Both the position numbers and the translations under genes were made by a program. The notes below the pieces were generated by a model, which saw only the letters and a program-made list of their open reading frames with translations, searched no databases and was not told the origin of the DNA. A stretch of DNA of 35,872 bases from Hirudo medicinalis (lineage: Eukaryota > Annelida > Clitellata > Hirudinida > Hirudinidae), in contig MPNW01001000.1 of NCBI GenBank assembly GCA_011800805.1, forward strand, positions 9,354-45,225, written 5' to 3'. Every line of letters starts with the position of its first letter. Position 1 is the first letter of the stretch. This document shows, in pieces, positions 1-10,484 of the stretch.

Positions 1-60
1 GGAACCACTTCGCAAAATGGTCAGAGTCCTGCTCAGCGGTTAGAGCAGAGCTTATAATAC

Positions 61-172
61 GAGAGAGAGAAGGAGGGAAATGGAGAGAGAGCGAGTCACA
101 AAGGCAGTGCAGCAGTCATAGCAAACTCTACTTGTTGTTGAGACTCTAATTAATTGTTGTTGAGACTCTAAT
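61..172. repeat. GA-rich tract and a 19-bp direct repeat
   Basis: A GA-rich tract covers 61-93. At 132-150 and 154-172 the same 19 bases (TTGTTGTTGAGACTCTAAT) occur twice in direct orientation with a 22-bp period. On the minus strand 60-110 reads as a long pyrimidine tract, which could precede an acceptor of the left-edge gene. Confidence 0.7.
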
Positions 173-229
173 CCACAAGAAAAAAGTGAGAATGATTTCA
201 CTTGAAAATGTGAGTCGTTGAATTGCAAT

Positions 230-1250
230 TCAAGAAGATTTATGCAAATGTGCGTCTTTATTTTCGGGATTGTACCTGTAATTCAAGTAAAAAATCTTGG
301 ACTGGTCTGCTAGATTGACGAGAATCACTTCCTGCAATAACGGTTTTTTGAATATTTCGTTCAGATTTTTGTGAATTTTTGGCAGATGTCGCGCAAACTC
401 GAACTCTTCCCGAAATAAAATGATTTGAAATTTTAAGAAGAAAAATATGATTTATCTCCTCATAATCCATCATCGCCAACCTCAGAGGAGGCAAATAATT
501 TGGATTTAAATTCTTAATAAAGTATTTTCCATGAAGTAATCGCTTCTAGTAGGTGTCGTTACGATTTAATAGAATAAAAATAAAAGCGATAATTATTTAA
601 TTTTTCTTGGGACCCGAAATTGTTGAACTGTCGACTCAACTCACCGTTGTCGAGTGGATGTCACAGTTGTCCAGAACGAGTCTGTGTCTCTCCCACTTGC
701 GCAGACAGGTGGAACTGACGAGTCTTTTCAGGACAGTTCTTTCCATCCCCAGGCGGCACAGGCACAACTCCCCTTGGAAGATCAACTCCGTCTTAGTGGA
801 AGGGGTGCTCAACAAATTGAAAACCTCTGGTGACGTGGAAAGGATGGAGGATGTCTGACGTGATGGGGGATCTGGAGAGGATGAGTTCAAGAGCAGGGTG
901 GTCTTCTTGTCGCTGAGTATGGTGGTTCTAGTGGATGTAGGAGTGAAGATGGTGATGGATTGCTTCGGAGCAGTGGAAAAGGTCATGCTCCTGGAAAGCT
1001 GTGGAGTTTCGACGGTTACTTGCCTCTGAACGACCGACTTCGAGATAAGCTCTTTTTTTTCGATGAGGTTGGTGAAGATATGGTCGTTGTTGTTGTCTCC
1101 GTCACAGATCCTCGAATCTTTCCTTCTAAAGAAGTTGTTGACGAGGAAGGAGCATGTTTCCTTGCACGAATGTGACTCCAACTGCCGACTGAAGTCCAAA
1201 AACTCTTCCTTCTCCAAGAGTCTCACGTTGGCTACAAACTTTTCCATTTT
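230..1250 (-). CDS. Unrecognised protein, two 3'-side exons of a spliced gene
   Basis: Two exons are proposed on the minus strand. Exon A runs from 1250 (or from the ATG at 1247) down to 645 and ends at a strong donor, ACG|GTGAGT, in phase 0. Exon B starts after an AG at 405-404, also phase 0, and runs from 403 to a TGA at 232-230. The 241-bp intron has a T-rich stretch before the acceptor. Exon A encodes 201 residues: an alpha-helical, Cys-containing start (KEEFLDFSRQLESHSCKETC), a Ser/Thr-rich linker, then a globular-looking part with GELCLCRLG and LRKWERHRLVLDNCD, which looks a little like the first strands of a PH domain. Exon B encodes 57 residues with LNEIFKKPLLQEVILVNLAD and SKIFYLNYRY. 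I do not recognise the family. The frame is closed just upstream of 1247, so either that ATG starts the protein or AG at 1252-1251 is an acceptor and earlier exons exist. CAG|GTACAA inside exon B could be another donor, leading to exons beyond the window edge. Confidence 0.6.
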
Positions 1251-2593
1251 CTAATTTACAGATCTTCAGAGTTGAGCTTCAATTTCTGAGACCTCGAACG
1301 ATGAAAGACTGTCTTTTTCAGTGATTTTACTTTAAAGTCTCTGAAAATTAGCAAATAAACACGCTTCTCCGAAGAGTCAAAAGATTTGTAAAAATACTAC
1401 TTTCTACATGAAAATGTTTGCATAATTTGAAGGAAAAACAACTTTCAAGCCAATCTTTCAAATTGGCAAAGTCGACCGCCAAGTGGATGTTTAATCTTGT
1501 TTCATGCGTCCAATCACTCCGATGTTCCAATCAAATCCAGGCGTGCAAAGGATCCAGATATCCGTTTATATCCTGTAGTCAGTGCGCAGTGGAAAATGCC
1601 TGCATGCATTGAGGGCTTGCAGAACGAGGATTGCACGTGGTGATGTTCTCCTTGCGAGTGCCATCTCACTCCATGTTGAGAGGTTAGTTTTCACCTGGTC
1701 ATTACTTGGGGAGGTGACTGTAAGCGTCATCGTCATCGTAATAATAATAATAATAATAATCATCATCTTCATTTTCTTCCATTAAATGAATTTAAATTTA
1801 AAAAAGTAAATATTTGTAAATTACTGACTGCGTAACGCTTCCTTTCTCATAACGATAAAAATCAGTTTTGAAGCAGCAGAGAGATCAGACACGGATGAGC
1901 ATTTAAAGCAACATTTATCGATTAAACACTTTTAAATGAATAACAATATTTTAGAAATAAAAGCAGTTCAAGTGAACTCAGAAATGCCACAATGGGAATG
2001 AATGAGAGCAATTTACTAAAACTGAACCGAAGTCCTTTTGGGCTGAAATATTCATCTCAATATTTATCACAATTATCATCATCATCATCATCATCATCAC
2101 CACCTCATTCGCAATAAATTCTCCATAATTAAACCCTATTTCTACAGAGCCATTAAAATACTATAAAATTATGAGCTAATATCAAACCAGAAACAGAGAA
2201 TGCTCTCAGGTGGAGCATAAAATCTTAGAAGGAAATTTATTGTGCATCGTGATGGTGCACAAAACAGCTCCTTTAATCACAAAACATTCCATCAGATAAA
2301 AGAGGATGCAAACGGCTTGTCACGGAACCAAACAGCTTGACATTCGGACCTTCTCTGATTATTTGATTATTCCTCTGAACGATGTTGTGAGTGAGTGAGT
2401 GAGTGAGTGAAAGGCCAGCAACAACATCTTAGTTAACGACAATCATCAATTTGCATGCAACAACATTTCGTACGCCCTCGTTTTTAGTGATAACACAAAC
2501 GACACATTCATCTTCTTGGTACAATTCATGTAACCAAGAAATAGACCACTCGTAGCCCGATAAGGACACTTCACGGATGGAAATTCGTCATTC
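1251..2593. other. Intergenic, no supported gene; short ATC, AAT and GAGT repeats
   Basis: No convincing exon is seen. It holds (AAT)n running into ATC at 1738-1771, (ATC)n at 2073-2101 and (GAGT)n at 2389-2410. The minus strand at about 1584-1680 has an open stretch (ARRTSPRAILVLQALNACRH) that looks somewhat protein-like. It lacks a good donor and joins to nothing nearby. Confidence 0.5.
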
Positions 2594-2885
2594 ATGTACC
2601 CATTCGTCCATCCACCTAGCCATCCATCCGTCCATCCGCCTAGCCATCCATCCGTCCATCCATCCATCCATCCATCCAATCAACCATCCATCCATCCGTC
2701 CGTCAGTACATCCATCCATCCATCCAANGCAGGTCGTAAATCTCTTTCACTGGAACTCATTCATCCAATCATTCAGTCACTCTTCCTTCCATTCATTTCA
2801 TTCATCCATCCATCCAACCATCCATCCATCCATTCATCCATCAATCCGTCCGTCCATCCATCCATCCAACCAACCATCAACCAAC
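2594..2885. repeat. (CATC)n tetranucleotide array, interrupted
   Basis: Nearly 300 bp of CATC units with CATT and CGTC variants, broken by unique sequence at about 2729-2760 and by a single N at 2728. Read on the plus strand it gives Ile-His-Pro-Ser in any open frame and on the minus strand Trp-Met-Asp-Gly, so the open frames here are not genes. Confidence 0.95.
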
Positions 2886-2947
2886 CACCTGGAATAAAAC
2901 GGAGCCTTCGATGCGATTTCTTGCTTAGATTTCCCATCTGCATTCAC

Positions 2948-4520
2948 GATGATGATGACGATGGCGATGACGACGATGATGATGGAGTTTCTGATGATGA
3001 GGACAACGTTGCTGTATTGATGATGTGTGCACGAATGATGCTGATTTAGGATGCTGATGACGAAAGTATGATGAAATGCAATGCTACGGAGGTGGTACTG
3101 TGGCTGGGCATCTGTTGAGTATCCATCAATAATCCAGGCTCTCGTGCTTGAAACATCACAGGATTCGTCTTGAGTTTAGCATCCAGCTTAAAAGATGTCT
3201 TAAATTATTCATAAAAGATATTATTTATTTATTTACTTGGAGCTTTGGAGGCGTTTTTGATGACCGTAAGTGATGAAATGAAGTTCCATCTGCGGATTAT
3301 TAAAACCTCTCAGTGATGTCAGACACAGGGAAGCGATATTCTTGTGGAAATCTACTCTCAATAGGATAAATATGGCAAACAGAGCTGCAGCGATGAAGAC
3401 GATGATGACTTTGATGGTTTTGAAATAGTTTCATATTCATATTAACGCTATTTTATTGGCACTCTGCTATTTAGAAATTCTTAACGAGTGAAACGTGATG
3501 CAGTGAGTGCAAATCCAGGTGCGCGTGGTTATAACTCGCTTTTCCATGAAACTCCAACGCATTTTCCCGAACCCCTCCCACCCGCTCAAGGATCAATTTC
3601 TCCCGCCTACTCCACCATTTCATCTTATCACCTTATTAAGCATGAAGTGGAAACATGAAAGGGTGAGCAACATTCCGATTAGCAGAATTTGCAATGTATG
3701 AACATCGTCATCTCAGCAAGTTTAACCGTTAAGTGGTTAACGCCAAACAATGGAAAACGTTAAACAACTACTAAGCAGGATGGAAGCAGTCTTCAACCCC
3801 AGCCTAGAAAATCAATCAATCGTGGTCGAGGGAATCCAGATTAATCCCAAGAACCAACACCGAGAATCATCAAATAGAATAGATTACTTATCAATGCCAG
3901 TAAACATTCCTATGAATGTGACCAAACCTTGCTAACTTTTTAACTGTTTCTCTCAAACATTTCACTGACTCTATGCTCTAAAGACTAATTTCAACACTTT
4001 GAATAATTGCCACAAAAACATCAAAAACACTCAGTTATAGTTTATATGTGTCTCAAGAACAGACAAAGAATTATTTGTTGAAAATGCTTCAGACTGCGCA
4101 TAAATGCGATGAAATGATTGCAGGTTGCAGGTGCTTCCTGATCTCCAACCACATGAAAGCACTTTATTCAGAAACTAAAATCGCATTTATTTCAGCCTTT
4201 GATGATTGTTTTTCGAGGACAGCAAGTCAAAGCCACTTGTTGTGGGAATTTGCAGTATTCGCTGAAGAAAATCAGAACAACAGTCTTAAAAACAAAACAA
4301 TTTCATTTTGTTGATTGATAAATTTCCTCAAAGGTGTCGATTGAAAGCCATCAATCAATTGGAGATTCAATCATGTCCTGCCTTCAAATGCCTTGACTGA
4401 TGCTTTCAAAAAATGCTGAGCTGTCACTAAAAATTATAAAATATATTCACCACAATCAATGAACTAGTCATCAAAAGCACTTAGTAAGCCACAACAGCCA
4501 TCACTTATAACTGATAATTA
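2948..4520. other. Intergenic downstream of IFT52; GAT tract and no recognised gene
   Basis: A (GAT)n/(GAC)n tract lies at 2948-3000. The rest is unremarkable AT-rich DNA. TTTATT at 4163-4168 is an AATAAA on the minus strand and the nearest candidate polyadenylation signal for IFT52. An 88-codon open frame on the plus strand at 4048-4314 has no recognisable motif. Confidence 0.5.
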
Positions 4521-4567
4521 TCAGTCTAACTCCAAATCAATATCATCGGTTGATATCATAATCAAAA

Positions 4568-7500
4568 CTACACCATCCTCCTCATCATCATCAATGCAAC
4601 CTGTAGCTTCTTATATTCCACTATGGTTTGAAGGGCATGTTCCAGAATGTTCTTTCCGGTGGCTTTTCCAGGAGGAAGTTTCGAGGTGATGCCGAGGATG
4701 TGTCCGCACTCCCTGACGTAGTACTCCAGGTCTGCCTCTGTACCTGATGACGGTGGTAACGACGATGTCGATGTCAAATAAAAAATTGTAGTTTTCTTAT
4801 GTTTACATCATCACTTAAATATTAATATTCTCATCAACACATTATTAAATTTATTACAATATGTACATTTTAAAAAATGGAAATTATAACTCAAAATATT
4901 CATGTGAAGAAATATGAGCCCACATTTGTTGGTCAGTTGAGCCAGCCTGGCCTTTCCTGAAGTGAAATGTTCGTCGAGGTCATAGAGTTCCAACATGGGA
5001 GGTGGCAAGTCCCTGAACCTGGGTGGGAAGATCTTTTGGAAAGCATGAAAATTAGTTATCGTGATCGTGACGTTAAGCGTTATTGCAAAGTATCATCTCA
5101 AACCACAAATGTGCATCGTTACACGACATCAAACGTCACGTTATGTTACATTACAAAATTGAAATTCTCCTCAAGACGAGATGTGAAAGAAATTTATTAC
5201 GTCGACTCGTTATCGATTGATAATTCATTGTTTGATGATTGAATGAATATTTACACGAGGTTGAAATGATTGAACCGATTGAAACCCACAGCGGGTTGAA
5301 GTGGAGGGAGGGGAGTTTCAAACTGAGGACTGATGAGGGTCAACTGGTCATGGGTTACTTTAAGTTGGTCGTACATGCTGCAACATCGAGTGAGAATTTG
5401 TTTTAACGATAAATAATTAAAATGCTCATTTTCACAATTCTATTCTCTTTCAATTAAAATATTATTTAATACAAATAAGTTTAAAAAGAATTATTTTATA
5501 AATATTATTGAAGTTTACTCCTTCATTTTGAAGTGGTCATTGCAGGAAGCATTAACCAAGAAACTGTTTCCAAAAATCGTACTCGACCGAAGAAGCGCAG
5601 ATCCGAGATCTAACACGATTTGCGAATCCAATAAGCAACCTGATAACTTTTGGCACGAGAGAAGTGTCGAGGGTGAAGAGAGAACTCGTGAAGAGCGAGG
5701 TGATGTCCCTCGGTACTTCGTCCGTTTCCTGGAGGCAGGACTTGACTTGGTCGGAAAGTAAGGAGGTGTTCGGCAACAGGTTGTAGTCGGATATCTGCGA
5801 AGAAGGTTTAACAAAATCGAGACAAATGAATATTTGGATGATGAGTCATTTTTATTTGTTTAAATTTGAGTTTTCCTACTCTTAAATAATAAGTGAAATA
5901 ACTGAATAATAAATTATTTTAAATCATTTATTCTGAAACTCATTAAGAACGTAATTATTTCACAAATTAATGAATCTCATGTTGCAGTGCAGCCTAGCAA
6001 GTGACAATAATAATTGAGATAAACAAAACAGTTGCAATACAAACAACAACAAACATAAATCAACAAAATATTCAAACCTCAGGATTTTCAGCATCAATGT
6101 GGTTCAACTGAATAGCGTCTGTCATAAGCAGGTTGATGAAGACATCCTACAACATTCGTAAGTATTCAGTTATTACAAATTACAAATTACAAATAAAGTA
6201 TAAAGTCATTAATTGGTAATAAATAAGTAAACTGCATCTCAATAAATAAGATAATAAATAATTAGAAATAGATTTATAATTGAACGGAAATTACGGCTCA
6301 CGAGCAGCTTGGTGTTGTCCTCCTTCTCGAGGTACTGATCATTCAACATGTGTAACGAACCAATCACAAGTAATTTGCCCCTCTTTGAAGTTTTGTCACC
6401 TCCCTGTATTTGTTATGTTATATCCTCAACTAATTAAAATGTAATATTACTTAACTAATTGTCAACATTAATAAAATAAACATAAAGTAAATGCCGAAGA
6501 TTATCGGAGTACGTTTGAAAAGTTGAGACGTCCGAACATCTAAAAACTGGGGACTGAGTGAAAATAATGAAAACTCACTGTTGTTTGGTAGATGGCACAG
6601 ATGGTCCTGTTTAGTGGAAAGCAGGCACTTCCAGATGACAGAAGAGCCACAGCTGGTTTCTGGATGTTCAAGGTGCATCCAAATGGATAAACAAAAGAGA
6701 GAGCTCTGCAGTTCATAATTCAGAGGTAATGATTTTTGGGCTTAGAATCTGAAAAGATGAATCATTACTGTGAATATCTGCTGTCTTCATCCATGTAACC
6801 TGACCATTTCCCTGAGGCTTGGCTTATTGCTCTAAAAAATTGCATTTAAGTGTGTTTATTGATTAATATTACATAACTAACAAAATAAATAACCTGACTT
6901 TTGCAATTGATAGCTTTCTAAATTAAAATGGAACACAAGATGATGAAAATATTTCAAAATTAATTAACAACTGTAACCTATTCACAATTCCATTTGAAAT
7001 GAGAGCCTCTTTTGGATGAAAGTATTTGTAAAAGTGGGACCTCAAAACTACATCTAAAATGAAAGTAAAAAACATGTTTAAAGCGCAATTGTGTTTATTA
7101 TTATTATTATTATTATTTATGTTATTGCACATTTAGATTGATAAAAAATTAATTTTCTAATAAAATCATTAAAAAACCATGAACAGAAATTCAAACCATC
7201 TCGAGCACTGATTCCGAATTGTTCGAGAAAGTAGTTCACATTCGTTTGCGATTTGGTTTCCCCTCCTTCACCCATTACGAACATTAAACTTCCCCCACTT
7301 TCCAGGTAATTTTTCAACAAATCCAACTGTGATAAACCACACAAAAAATGCAGAATTTAAGTTAAATTATAGAGTCAATGAGTTTGTTTTAATAATGGGA
7401 CTTACTTCAGCTGCAGTAAACTTTTGAGTTGGTCCTCCGAAAATAAAAAGTTTAGCCGACGCTAACAAGCCTTTCTCGATGGCATCTTTATTACTAAAAT

Positions 7501-7781
7501 GTTGTTAAGAATATAATTTCACATTTTCTACAGATGAGTTCAAAAATACACTTTCTTACATCATCACTTTCCAACTCGATTTCAACTTTCTATGAAAGAG
7601 TTTAAAGCCATTATTGGGAGTGACAGTTTCCTTCTTTGAGGCGTTGAAAATAACGTAACCTCCATCCATTCCATCGCTTTTTGTGTTCTTGTACAAAAAA
7701 ATTAATCTAATCAATAATCATAAGTCAAAATCTATTCACGGATTCATTAATTGAGAAACCAACTTCGGCAACAGGAGCCAT
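4568..7781 (-). CDS. IFT52: Intraflagellar transport protein 52 (IFT-B complex)
   Basis: IFT52 is a core IFT-B subunit. Its N-terminal GIFT domain is followed by segments that bind IFT88/IFT70 and a C-terminal part that pairs with IFT46; it acts in cilium assembly. I rebuilt 13 exons: 7781-7740, 7687-7560, 7493-7406, 7326-7197, 7053-6978, 6831-6769, 6705-6579, 6403-6302, 6146-6078, 5794-5640, 5377-5290, 5032-4924 and 4743-4568. All junctions are GT-AG, all phases match, and introns are 52-283 bp. To the end of exon 13 homology this gives 440 codons; human IFT52 has 437 residues. Family hallmarks in order are FTAAE (exon 3), FVMGEGGE (exon 4), YKYFHPKEAL (exon 5), FVYPFG (exon 7), LNDQYLEKED (exon 8), LQETDEVPRD (exon 10), FETPLPPLQPA (exon 11), LELYDLDE and KARLAQLTNKC (exon 12), and ADLEYYVRECG with SKLPPG (exon 13). 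The start is the exon 1 ATG (MAPVAEVGFSINES); a second ATG in exon 2 (MDGGYV) is possible. The last residues after KKLQ are uncertain: the frame reads ten more codons to a TAG at 4570-4568, but see the finding on the 3' end. Confidence 0.96.
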
Positions 7782-7797
7782 GTTTATGTTTAATTTC

Positions 7798-7811
7798 GTT
7801 GCTATGCACGG
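7798..7811. promoter_or_regulatory. X-box-like RFX half-site before IFT52
   Basis: The plus strand reads GTTGCTATGCACGG. The first nine bases fit the left half and spacer of the RFX X-box (GTTGCYATG); the right half does not. On the coding (minus) strand it gives ATAGCAAC, 16 bases before the ATG. RFX factors are known to control IFT genes through X-boxes, which makes the position suggestive, but a half-site in AT-rich DNA is weak evidence. Confidence 0.3.
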
Positions 7812-9340
7812 AGAACTGGCCCAGAAATAGATTCATGGGCAAATTGTTTTATTATATTGTGAATCTAATCGAATTTGTTTTTAAATATTTATTGGCAGTT
7901 TTAAGCAATTTTTAGATTATATATCGAAAAGATGCGCGATCAATTTTGTTCATAAAACAAATTTGACAGTTTCTTGAAGTAGATGAATGTCCTTATTTAA
8001 TGTAATATTATTTTCTCAAAAAATAAATCATACAAATTTTGAAACATTAAAAATATGGATATTTTTCGTGACATGTTAATGCGTAAATTATTTTCAACAA
8101 ATGAATATTTAATGGATTTCTGAAGATGAAGCTCACAATCTTTTCAGGATTTCGATTTAGTTTGATTTCCATTCTGAATAAAATAATTTTTTTAAACCCA
8201 TAAAGTCGTGGACCGGAAATTTGGCAAACAAATGTAAGATTTGTACAAAAAGTTAAAAAAAATCCTTACCCGGAGCGATGCACCAAAAGCCTTTAAGGCC
8301 GAATTAAATAGCTCAGCAAAATCTTTGATCTGCTTTAAATCCACACATGTCTTGTTCCCATGTTATTATAATATGATGCTTAGTTTCATAATTTATATTT
8401 CATTTTATTTTTATTTATCTTCTAGCTTTTTAATTAACCAATTTGATGGTGCAAATTTGTTCGGAATCGGACATTTTTAGTTAGTTTATTTCATAATTTG
8501 GGGTTAAAACTTCAGAAGAAAAAGGTTTCTCTTTTTAAGCTGTGTTGTTCTCATTTTAATGTGACTTCGTAAAGATTCACATTCAAATCAGTTATTATAT
8601 TTTCGTTTAATACTACGTACAATGGCACTTAAATGCATGACATTTTGATGTTATTTGTCTGGAAGTTGATGTGGATTAGAGTCTAATGAAGGAGGCGAAC
8701 CAGTCGAGTTGTCCGAGTGCAGAAACATTTTTTATGTGACATTTTTCGAGGTGTACTGAAGAAGGTTGAGTTGTTTCATCCTTACTGACTTAATAATAAA
8801 TTAATATTATTGGTAATAATTTTTATGACTAATTAATTAGGAAATCACAAACACGACAATGAACATTGAACATGATTAAACGTTTCAACCATGCTAACAA
8901 TTGAAATTAGTCAGACTGATACGACATTCTTTGTTTACTTTTAAATAAATTTCATCACTTTTTACAATAAATAAATAATAACAATAAAGATATTCCATAA
9001 ATTATTCTTAATGCAAATTTAATTACATTAATCCCCTTTCATTCACTTCACTGTGCCGGTCACCACTCCGAGATCACGTGACTTGAACCAAAATGAGCCA
9101 CACTCGTCTGCCATTATTCGTGACGTCACTTGGAAGTGAATGGGTCGATGCCAGATCGTAATGTATTACCTGGTATCATCCAATGTCATAATGTATTACA
9201 TGGTGTAACAGTCTTTTGTCCATATATCATCCGGTATCATTCAGTTGTCTGACGGTGTATCTAGCCTTAGATATCCTTCTTATCATCTGTATCCAATGTC
9301 GCTTCGTATATCATCCCAATGATATCATCGTCTAAATATC
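7812..9340. other. AT-rich intergenic DNA; E-box and CRE palindromes
   Basis: No exon is seen. The palindromes TCACGTGA (9074-9081) and TGACGTCA (9121-9128) lie 39 bases apart in a less AT-rich patch. Between 9150 and 9335 are diverged direct repeats: GTAATGTATTAC near 9159 and ATAATGTATTAC near 9189, followed by several GTATCAT-type motifs. Confidence 0.5.
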
Positions 9341-9346
9341 GTTTAC

Positions 9347-9560
9347 GTGCAGGTTAGCAAAGTGGGTTGAGTTCCTGCATGCAACGGTAATGGCAACAGT
9401 CGTAATGTGCCATGTTCGAAACCCACCCTGCACCGTTAGGGAATGCCTTCTGGTACCGGTGCTTCATGAATGGTAGAGCGTTTGAAAAGTGCTCCAGCTT
9501 GGTCTAATGTTTAAGACTTCCGCCTGTCACGGTGGCAGCAAAAATAAATATTATTTTATT
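9347..9560 (+). repeat. tRNA-derived SINE-like element or tRNA pseudogene
   Basis: A pol III A box (TAGCAAAGTGGG, 9355-9366) and a B-box-like motif (TGTTCGAAACC, 9413-9423) lie about 58 bases apart. GTGCAGG (9347-9353) pairs perfectly with CCTGCAC (9427-9433), as an acceptor stem would, enclosing an 87-base body the size of a class II (Leu/Ser-type) tRNA. The T stem does not pair (CCATG against CCCAC), so this is not a working tRNA. A further unique tail of about 110 bases with GCCTGTCACGGTGGCAGC runs into A/T-rich sequence at about 9540, which is the layout of a SINE. The element's 3' boundary is a guess. Confidence 0.55.
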
Positions 9561-10374
9561 TATTGCATAACAACAAAAGTCCTTTAAAAAGAAAAGCAGC
9601 GATATTCGTAATGATTAATTGAAATTAATGAACGAAATAATCAAATTTTGGCGACTTGGAAATACAAGAAGAATATTATTAGCGACTTTTGAGTACAATT
9701 CTATAAATCTTCATGTTTGTTTTGCTCTGTTGAGCGGGAGAAGAGATCATGAAATTATACTATAATATCGTCTAGCCGTAATAAATATTATTTTTACAAT
9801 GTCATATGCATGTATTTTAATTTACGTTGTGATTCATAATATCTACAGTTAGTAAATATTTAATCAAATAAATTTTGTTCGTAATAATAATAATGTGCAT
9901 TTTTACAATAGCATTTAAGATTTTCCATTTCAACCACAAATGATGAAAAATGAACTTCCATTGTTAAGATACATCGTCATTAACGCAACAATTTAAGAGA
10001 TAGAAAACGGAAATTATTTAAAATTGAAAAATGCTTATACGAATAATTTAAATTACGCATAATTACATTATTGTTGCTTTACAACATAACTTCAATTACA
10101 CACCTAATTAATTTCAAAAGAAAAATATTAACTCTAATATTAACAACAAATATTATATTATAACAAATACAACAACAACAATTACAACACAACAACAATT
10201 GCAACACAACAACAATTACAACAACTTCCTACATTAAGACTAGCAACAGCGCCACTTAATACATGACGAGTATTTAATTGAAAGTCAATCAAGCAAAAAA
10301 TGAAACAAACAAGAAAAAATTAATAAGATCGCATTGATCCATCAAAACATCAATCCTGCCTCGCTGGTCGGTAG

Positions 10375-10375
<1 letters not shown>
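9561..10375. other. AT-rich spacer with an ACAACAACAATT array
   Basis: No gene is seen. At about 10162-10225 a 17-bp unit of the type ACAACAACAATTACAAC is repeated about three to four times with one A/G change. Confidence 0.6.
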
Positions 10376-10407
<32 letters not shown>

Positions 10408-10484
10408 GGTGGTGGTGATGATGATGCTGGTGGTGGTGCTGATGATGGTGGTGATGATGGTGATGATGACGACGACGACGACTA
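10376..10484. repeat. (ATG/GTG)n trinucleotide repeat
   Basis: GAT/GGT triplets ending in a run of GAC. Open in several frames but only because the unit contains no stop; the Met/Val-rich product is not a protein. Confidence 0.95.

Noticed and set aside
2389..2410. Regular repeats that could suggest a CRISPR or telomeric array
   Set aside because: Units are contiguous without spacers and none matches a telomere motif; this is a eukaryotic nuclear sequence.
2577..3049. Long open frames rich in His-Pro-Ser-Ile
   Set aside because: They are translations of the (CATC)n array; similar frames arise at every such array on both strands.
4048..4314. 88-codon plus-strand frame with a Cys-containing start
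   Set aside because: No recognised motif; lies antisense in the probable IFT52 3' flank.
4568..4601. VALMMMRRMV accepted as the true IFT52 C-terminus
   Set aside because: Kept only as the literal reading of the frame; it is microsatellite translation and a shift or further exon is more likely.
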